From: 02-FULL-45-11b sp041663485
Lineage (GTDB): Bacteria; Patescibacteriota; Patescibacteriia; Buchananbacterales; UBA6539
Length of the DNA stretch: 44,754 nt
NCBI GenBank assembly: GCA_041663485.1
Contig: JBAYMO010000007.1
Span: 1-44,754, forward strand
Direction: 5' to 3'
Within the stretch, counting starts at the first letter, position 1. Every line of letters begins with the position of its first letter. A program made the position numbers and the translations under genes. This document shows, piece after piece, positions 1 through 6,361 of the stretch. Below the pieces are notes generated by a model. That model worked only from the letters and a program-made list of their open reading frames with translations. It was not told where the DNA came from and searched no databases.

Positions 1-348
1 GGACTTTTCAGTTTCGACGGGCGTCAGGGTGATTTTACCAAAACTCAATGGCAAAATGTTGATTTTGGCGGCGGCTCAGGTTATGATGCCGACTTTGCAG
101 GAGCTGATCTTTCCCAAGCGAGAATTGAAAGTTGTGATTTGTCGGGGGTCAACTTTTCTTTAACCAAAATTGACGGCATAAAAATTATTGATCCGGTTTC
201 TTTAAAAAATCTTGTTATTGCGAAAAATCAAATTCCCGATTTAATTAAAGGAATTGAACTGATACGGCCAAAAGAATTTGAGAGTCAAGTAAAAGAATTA
301 GGCGAGCAAGAAGCTTTAGAAAAATATTTTGAGATTGTAATTATTTAA
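1..348 (+). CDS. Pentapeptide-repeat protein, C-terminal part (5' end outside window)
   Basis: The frame is open from base 1 to the TAA at 346-348, so the gene starts before the window. The visible 115 residues contain the A(D/N)LS-type rhythm of pentapeptide repeats (for example DFAGADLSQA followed by CDLSGVNFSLTKIDG). This pattern normally folds as a right-handed quadrilateral beta-helix. After the repeats comes a short non-repeat tail (about the last 55 residues) with a hydrophobic, charged pattern and no catalytic motif. An internal ATG at 139 exists but lies inside the repeat, so it is not the likely start. The stop overlaps the end of the convergent VanZ-like gene by 4 nt. Function unknown; pentapeptide proteins are usually scaffolds or binding modules. 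Confidence 0.75.
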   Translation, partial: GLFSFDGRQGDFTKTQWQNVDFGGGSGYDADFAGADLSQARIESCDLSGVNFSLTKIDGIKIIDPVSLKNLVIAKNQIPDLIKGIELIRPKEFESQVKELGEQEALEKYFEIVII

Positions 349-719
349 AACCGTCTTTTTTCAATAAATTTTAAAATCGTGAAAGCCGCCACGCCAAGGC
401 TGTCGATTGAGACATCAACCGGGCTGGCCACGCGACCTACAGTATAGCTTTGGTGCCATTCATCAAAACTAGCACCCACCACGGCCGAAATAAGACTAAA
501 AGCCAGGCATTGAAAAAAATTTAAGCCTTGAGTTTTGTAAGCCTTAAATAGGAAAAAAGCTAAAACAAAAAATTCCGCCATATGGGCGGCTTTTCTTAAA
601 ATTAAATCCCAGAGGGGTTTAAATTCTGATTTCAAATTTGGCTGGGAAGAAAAATAATAAATTACGCCCAGCCAGGCAAAAACCAAAAACCAGCTTAAAA
701 TTATTTTATAATTTTTCAT
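345..719 (-). CDS. VanZ-like family membrane protein
   Basis: This 124-residue protein has about four hydrophobic segments and the VanZ-family signatures: an FSSQP motif after the first helix, KAAHMAEFFVLA in the second, and DEWHQSYTVGR followed by PVDVSIDSLG near the C-terminus. The length is usual for the family. VanZ itself lowers teicoplanin sensitivity in enterococci, but most homologues have no known substrate; the fold is thought to act in the membrane on cell-envelope components. The start overlaps the end of the upstream GT4 gene by 4 nt, so the two are very likely co-transcribed. The family is clear; the function is not. Confidence 0.85.
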   Translation of the reverse strand: MKNYKIILSWFLVFAWLGVIYYFSSQPNLKSEFKPLWDLILRKAAHMAEFFVLAFFLFKAYKTQGLNFFQCLAFSLISAVVGASFDEWHQSYTVGRVASPVDVSIDSLGVAAFTILKFIEKRRF

Positions 720-1870
720 GGTTTCAAACTCTTATAAATCGCCTCTAGTTGATTACCAATAATTTGCCAATCATATTTAGCCCGAGCCTGAATCAAACCA
801 GCTCGACCAAAATTCTCAGCTTCGGCCGGGTTGTTTAAAATATAATTAATTTTGTTAGCCAAATCATCGGCATTCTTTGGTTCAACCAACAAGCCATTAA
901 TATTATCAGTAACCACACTCCTGACTCCGGCTAAATTTGTCGCGATCACCGGCTTGCCGCAAGCCATAGCTTCCACTAAAACCAAACCAAAGGCTTCAGA
1001 TTTATCAACTGATGGCAGAATACAAACATCGGCTAAATTATAGTGTTTAGGTAAATCCTGATCGCCGACTCGTCCGGTAAAAATTGTTTTTTTATGAATA
1101 CGCAGCTGGTTGGCAATAGATGCGTAATATTCCTGCAAATCGCCGCCACCCACGATAATTAAACGCCAACCATAGCCAACTTGCCCTAAACGTGCCATGG
1201 CCTCTAACAAAAATTCTACACCCTTAAAATAATGGGCTTTATCCAAACCCCCAACAAATAAAACCACTTTCTCATTCTGGGCTAAATCATATTTCTTTAA
1301 CAAATCAGAATCTTTCGGCATGGGAAAGAATTTTTTGGTATCAACACCATTAGGCACAGCCACAAATTTCTCTGGCTCTTTAGCTAACCACTTAGCAAGA
1401 TCAGAATTTTGGCCGTAGTCAAACGAAGTAAGGATTACTTTATCCGCCATTTTAATCATACGACCCAAAAGCATGACCTTGTGTAAAGAAAAAATTGACT
1501 TCAGTAGTCCGCTGCCAACCACGTCCATGTGATAATGCAAAACAATCTTAGTTCCCTGTTTTTTCCAGCGCCGCCGTTTTTGCCAAACTACCTCCGCCCC
1601 GCCAAAAAAAGGATAATGCAAATGAATAATATCAAAACCTTTCAGCATTTTTTTCAACTTGGGGACATAAGCGGCATTGCCATACTTAAACCTTGGTTTA
1701 ATTCTTATAATCTTTAAATCTTTTGTCTCCTTGGCAACTGGTTGATAAAGCGGGGTAAAAACCGTAACATCATGTCCCAACTTAACCAACTCTTTAGCAT
1801 TAAAAGCCGCGACATTACCAATGCCGCCGCTATAAGGAGGAAAAGTTGAAGTTAAAATTGCGATTTTCAT
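716..1870 (-). CDS. Glycosyltransferase family 4 (GT-B)
   Basis: This 384-residue protein is a retaining GT-B glycosyltransferase. The N-terminal donor-family start FPPYSGGIGNVA is visible at residues 10-21. The GT4 EX7E signature is at E292/E300 (SEAFGLVLVEAMACGKPV), where the nucleotide-sugar phosphate and ribose bind. The length is normal, there are no membrane spans, and the protein is expected at the inner face of the membrane. The acceptor cannot be read from sequence. It is first in a two-gene unit with the VanZ-like gene, and the proposed promoter leaves a leader of only about 10 nt with no Shine-Dalgarno. Confidence 0.9.
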   Translation of the reverse strand: MKIAILTSTFPPYSGGIGNVAAFNAKELVKLGHDVTVFTPLYQPVAKETKDLKIIRIKPRFKYGNAAYVPKLKKMLKGFDIIHLHYPFFGGAEVVWQKRRRWKKQGTKIVLHYHMDVVGSGLLKSIFSLHKVMLLGRMIKMADKVILTSFDYGQNSDLAKWLAKEPEKFVAVPNGVDTKKFFPMPKDSDLLKKYDLAQNEKVVLFVGGLDKAHYFKGVEFLLEAMARLGQVGYGWRLIIVGGGDLQEYYASIANQLRIHKKTIFTGRVGDQDLPKHYNLADVCILPSVDKSEAFGLVLVEAMACGKPVIATNLAGVRSVVTDNINGLLVEPKNADDLANKINYILNNPAEAENFGRAGLIQARAKYDWQIIGNQLEAIYKSLKP

Positions 1871-1887
1871 GGTTAGGAGATATAATT

Positions 1888-1916
1888 ATTTTAGCTTAAA
1901 AAAACTATTTAATCAA
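1888..1916 (-). promoter_or_regulatory. Sigma-70-type promoter for the GT4/VanZ-like pair
   Basis: On the minus strand TTGATT (1916-1911) and TAAAAT (1893-1888) are separated by 17 nt. The ATG at 1870 follows the -10 by 17 nt, so the leader would be about 10 nt. The elements lie in the 54-nt gap between divergent genes. Read by eye only. Confidence 0.45.
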
Positions 1917-1924
1917 TTAAAATT

Positions 1925-2308
1925 ATGAGAAAAATCAGTCTAATCTTATTTATCTCACTATTTCTCCTATTTGGCTGCACGCTCAGTTCAGTTAATCCAA
2001 CCACCGGCCAAAATCCACCTTTAGCCGACCAAACGACAACCACCAAAGAACAAAATTTAGTTCAAGACAGTCAAACCGTTTTAATAAAAGACTTTACCTT
2101 TACGCCACAAACCTTAACCGTTAAAGCCGGCTCAACCGTCAAATGGATTAATAACGACACTGTCCCCCATATTATTTCCGGCAAAAATTTCAAATCAGAA
2201 ACCCTAAATCAAGGTGACAGTTTCTCTTATACTTTCACCCAGGCCGGTGATTTCAGCTATCTTTGCGGCATTCACACCTACATGAAAGGTAAAATAATTG
2301 TTGAATAA
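1925..2308 (+). CDS. Cupredoxin-domain lipoprotein
   Basis: The 127-residue product begins with a lipoprotein signal peptide and lipobox LFGC (lipidated Cys18), followed by a Thr/Gln-rich linker to about residue 50. The rest is a plastocyanin/azurin-like beta-sandwich with a complete type 1 copper set: His82 in the VPH motif, Cys114, His117 and Met120 in the C-terminal CGIHTYM loop. It is therefore probably a membrane-anchored, outward-facing copper protein that transfers single electrons or binds copper. It is followed 19 nt later by a desulfoferrodoxin, suggesting a shared role in redox or oxygen stress. The electron partner is unknown. Confidence 0.88.
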   Translation: MRKISLILFISLFLLFGCTLSSVNPTTGQNPPLADQTTTTKEQNLVQDSQTVLIKDFTFTPQTLTVKAGSTVKWINNDTVPHIISGKNFKSETLNQGDSFSYTFTQAGDFSYLCGIHTYMKGKIIVE

Positions 2309-2327
2309 ATATTAATAATAAAAAATT

Positions 2328-2702
2328 ATGACCAAACTCAATCAAATTTATAAATGCAGTGTTTGCGGCAACATGACCCAAGTCATTCATGCTAGCACCG
2401 GTACTTTGGTCTGCTGCGGCCAAGACATGATTTTGCAGGTTGAAAAAACTGAAGACGTGGGCAAAGAAAAGCATGTTCCGGTGGTAGAAAAAACCGCCGC
2501 CGGCGTAAAAGTTAAGATTGGTTCCATACCTCACCCGATGGAAGAAACGCATTATATCGAATGGATTCAAATCGTCGCCGGCGGGGTCACGCAAAGAAAA
2601 TACTTAAAGCCCAATGATGCGCCCGAGGCGGAATTTTGCACTAGCGGTGAATTAACCTTAGTCAGAGAATATTGCAATGTCCACGGACTTTGGCGAGCCT
2701 AA
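2328..2702 (+). CDS. dfx: Desulfoferrodoxin (superoxide reductase, class with desulforedoxin domain)
   Basis: This 124-residue protein carries both iron sites of 2Fe-superoxide reductase. The N-terminal desulforedoxin centre is Cys10, Cys13, Cys29, Cys30. The catalytic Fe(His)4Cys site is His49 (in the EKH motif with Glu47 and Lys48), His69, His75, Cys116 and His119. Spacing and numbering match the well-studied Desulfoarculus enzyme as I recall it. It reduces superoxide to hydrogen peroxide in the cytoplasm without making oxygen, which suits an anaerobe or microaerophile. It is the second gene of a unit with the cupredoxin lipoprotein and ends at a strong terminator. Confidence 0.95.
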   Translation: MTKLNQIYKCSVCGNMTQVIHASTGTLVCCGQDMILQVEKTEDVGKEKHVPVVEKTAAGVKVKIGSIPHPMEETHYIEWIQIVAGGVTQRKYLKPNDAPEAEFCTSGELTLVREYCNVHGLWRA

Positions 2703-2717
2703 AAAATAATTACTTTA

Positions 2718-2744
2718 AAGCTGGGGAATCGCCCCAGCTTTTTT
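2718..2744 (+). terminator. Rho-independent terminator after dfx
   Basis: A perfect 9-bp stem (AAGCTGGGG / CCCCAGCTT) with a 5-nt loop is followed by a run of T. It lies between the convergent dfx and GT2 genes. The T-tract favours the plus strand; on the minus strand only a short T run follows. Confidence 0.9.
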
Positions 2745-2766
2745 ATTCACAAATTTAAATTATTTT

Positions 2767-3816
2767 TTACCACCAAATAATTCTTTTGACAATTTGCCAA
2801 TATAAATTAAAAATCGGATTGCCAATATATCTTAGAAGCGGATTGGAAATCTCCTGAAAATCAATACGGCCAATAAAGCGCTTAACAATTTCTTTGTCTT
2901 TGACTCGTCGCTTTTTCTGCACCGAAAATCGAGTCAGCATAACTTGCTTAAAAACTTTTGGCTGAAAAAAATAATTATAAACCCTTAGTTCTTCAAAGAA
3001 CCAACCATTGATCATTGAATAAATTAGCATAGCCAAATCCATTATTAAAGCCGCCGGAGAAATTAAAAGTATGGTGGCGATTTTATAATTCTGGCATAAA
3101 ATCAAATAACGATTTCTTTCCATAAAATAATACTTTTGAATGCTGCGAGAAAATTCATACTTATGATAAACCACCGACTCAGGCGCCAGCATAACCTTCC
3201 AATTGCCCAGCCAAAGTCTCCAGCCTAAATCCACATCTTCGTGATACATGTAAAAATCCTGATTCAATAAACCAACATCTCTTAAAGCGTTGACTCTTAA
3301 TAATACTGCCGCTCCGGAAGGATAAGTAATTTCTCTAACCGTCAATTCACGATCTGGCGTTAAGTGCCCACCGGCATAAGCAAAACCCAAAAAATGAATT
3401 TGATTGCCAATGCTATTAATCTTGGTTTTATCCCAATGCAAAAGCAGTTTTGATTGCACCGCCCCGATTTGACCATCGGTTTCAGCCAAGTTAACGACTT
3501 GGGTCAAAAAATCAGACTCCACAGTCGTATCTTGATTAAGCATAAAAGCATAATCATAGCAACGATCAATCGCCAGTTGTAAGCCAACATTGTTGGTACC
3601 GGTAAAACCAAGATTTTTTTTATTAACAATTATTTCGACTTCGGGAAAATTTTTTCTGATGTACTCGACTGAATTATCCGAGGACACGTCATCAATGGCT
3701 AAAATTTTGTAATCGTCTTGGGGGTAATTAATTTTTAACAAACTTGAAAAACAATCGCCGAGAAATTCGGCGACGCCATTAAAAACCGGAACAATAATTA
3801 AAACCTTTTTAGCCAT
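2767..3816 (-). CDS. Glycosyltransferase family 2, rhamnosyltransferase-like
   Basis: A 349-residue inverting GT-A enzyme. The N-terminus has the VPVFNG start and a DDVSSD nucleotide-binding region (about residues 40-47). The metal-binding DxD position is replaced by NQDT (94-97), as in many rhamnosyltransferase-type GT2 proteins. A DVDLGWRLW motif, typical of this subgroup, precedes a hydrophobic segment at about residues 245-275 that likely anchors it. It is the last gene of the minus-strand run from 5844 and starts 2 nt after the DUF2304 gene. Sugar and acceptor are not predictable. Confidence 0.88.
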   Translation of the reverse strand: MAKKVLIIVPVFNGVAEFLGDCFSSLLKINYPQDDYKILAIDDVSSDNSVEYIRKNFPEVEIIVNKKNLGFTGTNNVGLQLAIDRCYDYAFMLNQDTTVESDFLTQVVNLAETDGQIGAVQSKLLLHWDKTKINSIGNQIHFLGFAYAGGHLTPDRELTVREITYPSGAAVLLRVNALRDVGLLNQDFYMYHEDVDLGWRLWLGNWKVMLAPESVVYHKYEFSRSIQKYYFMERNRYLILCQNYKIATILLISPAALIMDLAMLIYSMINGWFFEELRVYNYFFQPKVFKQVMLTRFSVQKKRRVKDKEIVKRFIGRIDFQEISNPLLRYIGNPIFNLYWQIVKRIIWW

Positions 3817-3818
3817 AG

Positions 3819-4151
3819 TTATTTTTCTTTTTCAGCTTCATCAATCGCTCTTTGCCTAATTACTTTGGTAATCTCTCGATCAATTTTTTCCAGCTTGACG
3901 ATGATTTTAAAAACTATAAAAAATAAAGTAATAATAGAAATATAAACCAATAAATCCGCCCCCCGCTGGACGCCGATGTATTGCGCCACTAAATCGGTTT
4001 TTTTCGGGACTAAAGTAGCGGCGCCAACCAACAACCAAAATATTAACCACAACCAAAATTCACGATTAGTGATATCTTTTTTCTGATAGCGCAAAGCGGT
4101 ACGCCAAACTACAAACAAAATAAAAGCAATAATCAAAATTTGAATTATCAT
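3819..4151 (-). CDS. DUF2304 family small membrane protein
   Basis: This 110-residue protein has three predicted membrane helices (about residues 2-16, 32-48 and 68-86) and a charged C-terminal tail rich in Lys/Glu. Sequence and size match the DUF2304 family, usually encoded beside DPM1-like polyprenyl-phosphate glycosyltransferases, as here. The start overlaps the end of the upstream GT2 gene by 4 nt, which implies translational coupling. By context it may be a membrane partner of that transferase or help move polyprenyl-linked sugar; this is inference, because the family has no settled function. Confidence 0.8.
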   Translation of the reverse strand: MIIQILIIAFILFVVWRTALRYQKKDITNREFWLWLIFWLLVGAATLVPKKTDLVAQYIGVQRGADLLVYISIITLFFIVFKIIVKLEKIDREITKVIRQRAIDEAEKEK

Positions 4152-4819
4152 TGGCTAATTCGACTAATGAGTAAATCTAATATAATTCTAAATGAATTGG
4201 AAAGCTTCTGACCCTTTTTTAAAGAATATTCCGTGTATTTCACCGTCACCGGCACTTCTTGATATTTAAAATTAAACCTTTTAATTTGCTCCAAAATTTC
4301 CGAGGCATGAGCCATGCCATCCTGACGAATGTCAAGGCCAAACGCAGCTTGGCGTGAAAAAGCCCGAAAACCATTGTGAATGTCAGTTAATTTCAAGCCG
4401 GTGTATAAATTGGTCACCCAGGTCGCCAAACGCAAAATCATTTCTTTTTTTCTTGGCACCGTGCCGCCCGGCTTTAAAAATCTCGATCCCAAAACGACTT
4501 GAACCTTGCCATCAACTATTGGCTTAATAACTGTTTTTATCTCTTCGGCCAAAAATTGTCCGTCACCATCAAAGGTAACAATAATTTCTGCTTTTTGATT
4601 TAAGGCATAGACTATACCGGTTTGCAGCGCCGCACCTTGACCGCGATTGAACGAATGGCTCAAGACGACCGCACCGGCCTCACTGGCCAGCTTGGCAGTC
4701 TGATCGGTTGAACCATCATCAACCACCAACACCTGATAGCCTTGATTCCTTACCTCGGCTGCTACCTGCTTAATTGTCTGTTCTTCATTATAAGCGGCAA
4801 TGACTACGAAAACTTTCAT
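4148..4819 (-). CDS. DPM1-like GT2 (polyprenyl-phosphate hexose synthase type)
   Basis: A 223-residue GT-A enzyme with the short DPM1-type layout. AAYNEEQTI lies at residues 8-16, VVDDGSTDQT follows, and the metal-binding TFDGDGQF is near residue 83. There are no C-terminal membrane helices. Enzymes of this type move a hexose from GDP- or UDP-sugar to undecaprenyl/dolichyl phosphate at the inner membrane face. The overlapping DUF2304 gene may supply the missing membrane part. The sugar is unknown. Confidence 0.88.
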   Translation of the reverse strand: MKVFVVIAAYNEEQTIKQVAAEVRNQGYQVLVVDDGSTDQTAKLASEAGAVVLSHSFNRGQGAALQTGIVYALNQKAEIIVTFDGDGQFLAEEIKTVIKPIVDGKVQVVLGSRFLKPGGTVPRKKEMILRLATWVTNLYTGLKLTDIHNGFRAFSRQAAFGLDIRQDGMAHASEILEQIKRFNFKYQEVPVTVKYTEYSLKKGQKLSNSFRIILDLLISRISQ

Positions 4820-4824
4820 AAAAT

Positions 4825-5844
4825 TTATTCTTGGGTCGGATGCAGAATTGATTTATGAGCCCTAAAATAATCAATTGAGCTGTCTACGCCCTCTTCCAGT
4901 AAAATAATCGGAAACCACCCCAATTTTTCTTTGGCCAAAGTGATATCAGGTAAACCTAATGGCGTCATAAACAATAAAGGTTTTTCAAAAACAATCTTTG
5001 ACTTCGATTCCGTGGCCTTAATAATTTTTTTGGCGATGTCAACAATTTTGTAATCCAAATCGCCACCTAAATTAATCGGCCCCGTCTCCCCGCTCTTCAT
5101 CATCTTAATCAAACCATTAACTATGTCTTTAACGTGACAAAAAGATGAGGAGAAACTTTCATCGCCGTAAATTACCAAATCGTTGTCTTCCAGGGCGCTA
5201 TAAACAAAATCCGGAATCATTTGCCCCGAATGCAACTTCATTCTCGGGCCATAAGTCCTGAATAGGCGGACAATCTTAGCATCCAAATTATGCATATCGC
5301 GATAAGTACTGGTCAAGGTTTCAGAAAATCTTTTGCCTTCATCGTAACAAGCTCGAGGACCAATTGGATCCACAAAACCGAAATAATCTTCTTTGAAAAA
5401 TGGATCATTGGGATTTCTCGAACCGTAGATTACTGAAGAAGAGGTGAGCAAAAATTTTGATTTATATTTAACGGCCAATTCCAAAATATTTCTGGTGCCA
5501 ACCGAATTAGTCAACACAGTATCAACTCTGGTTTCCTCAAAATCTTTGGGTGAAGTGGGACAAGCTAAATGATAAATTTCTTGAACGCCCTGAAATTCAA
5601 TGCGAAATTTCTCCAATTCTGGCAATTCTTCCAAATTAATCAATTCATTAATATCGTGACGAATAAAAACAAAGTTAGGATTTTGCAGTAGATGATCAAT
5701 ATTTTCCTCCTCACCAGAAATAAAATTATCAATACAAATTACCTTGCTGGTTTTAACCAGTTCGTCGCAAAGATGAGAACCGATAAAACCCGCGCCGCCG
5801 GTTACGAGAATATTCTTCTTTTCGAAGATGGCTTTTGTGGTCAT
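4825..5844 (-). CDS. UXS-like NAD-dependent SDR (sugar epimerase/decarboxylase family, decarboxylase residues altered)
   Basis: A 339-residue extended SDR with the NAD-binding GGAGFIGSH motif and Tyr167-x3-Lys171 in GPRACYDEGKR, a hallmark of UDP-glucuronate decarboxylase. The segment before it also matches UXS. However, the UXS/ArnA catalytic Glu of the SEVYG motif is Val here (SSSVIYG, residues 135-141). The Arg pair before PDI in UXS is also missing (MTPLGLPDI). The enzyme may therefore do epimerisation or 4,6-dehydration on a nucleotide sugar rather than decarboxylation. It is probably read from an internal promoter together with the three genes behind it. Family is sure; reaction is open. 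Confidence 0.8.
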   Translation of the reverse strand: MTTKAIFEKKNILVTGGAGFIGSHLCDELVKTSKVICIDNFISGEEENIDHLLQNPNFVFIRHDINELINLEELPELEKFRIEFQGVQEIYHLACPTSPKDFEETRVDTVLTNSVGTRNILELAVKYKSKFLLTSSSVIYGSRNPNDPFFKEDYFGFVDPIGPRACYDEGKRFSETLTSTYRDMHNLDAKIVRLFRTYGPRMKLHSGQMIPDFVYSALEDNDLVIYGDESFSSSFCHVKDIVNGLIKMMKSGETGPINLGGDLDYKIVDIAKKIIKATESKSKIVFEKPLLFMTPLGLPDITLAKEKLGWFPIILLEEGVDSSIDYFRAHKSILHPTQE

Positions 5845-5881
5845 AAATATTTTGCTTCAATTAGCGAATAAATCTATAAAT

Positions 5882-5910
5882 AGTATAACTAAATAATTCG
5901 GAGAATTCAA
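5882..5910 (-). promoter_or_regulatory. Probable internal promoter before the UXS-like gene
   Basis: Minus-strand TTGAAT (5910-5905), 17-nt spacer and TATACT (5887-5882). It overlaps the last bases of the GtrA gene and lies in the only sizeable gap (62 nt) of the minus-strand run, so the genes from 5844 to 2767 may be transcribed separately. Confidence 0.5.
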
Positions 5911-6356
5911 GACTGAATTGGTGATTCAACGGGGTTATGAACTTTAAATGTCCAGAGACGATTAATCGTAAAATTCCAAAATAAAACGATACCAGTAGCA
6001 AAAATCCAAGAAATCTTATAGTCAACTCCGCCCCAGTCGGTAAATATATAAACGAATATCGTGTTAATTACTACTCCAAAAACAATGACAATGATAAATT
6101 TCCCCCCCTGCCCAATGGCTCTTTTGCCTAATTCCGGATTGCGAAAGGTCCAAAATTTATTAGCAAAAAAATTAAAGATTGATGATAACACGCCACCACA
6201 AATATTAGAGTAAACATACCAGATGCCCACAAACTCCACCAAAGAATATAAAACTCCAAAATTAATTGCAGCGGCCGTGGTGCCAACCAAACAAAATTTA
6301 ATGAATTGTTTTAAGAATGGATATCGGGATAAATATGTCCGGATTAAATTAACCAT
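5907..6356 (-). CDS. GtrA-like membrane protein
   Basis: A 149-residue protein with four predicted membrane helices and GtrA signatures: FIKFCLVGTTAAAINF near the N-terminus, NFFANKFWTFRN in the middle and a second FTINRLWTF near the C-terminus. GtrA-type proteins are thought to help polyprenyl-phosphate-linked sugar reach the outer leaflet, usually beside a GtrB/DPM1-like synthase, as with the GT2 at 4148. It follows the subtilase gene by 5 nt, so it is likely translated from the long minus-strand transcript. A second GtrA homologue lies at 37369-37815. Confidence 0.87.
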   Translation of the reverse strand: MVNLIRTYLSRYPFLKQFIKFCLVGTTAAAINFGVLYSLVEFVGIWYVYSNICGGVLSSIFNFFANKFWTFRNPELGKRAIGQGGKFIIVIVFGVVINTIFVYIFTDWGGVDYKISWIFATGIVLFWNFTINRLWTFKVHNPVESPIQS

Positions 6357-6361
6357 ATCAT

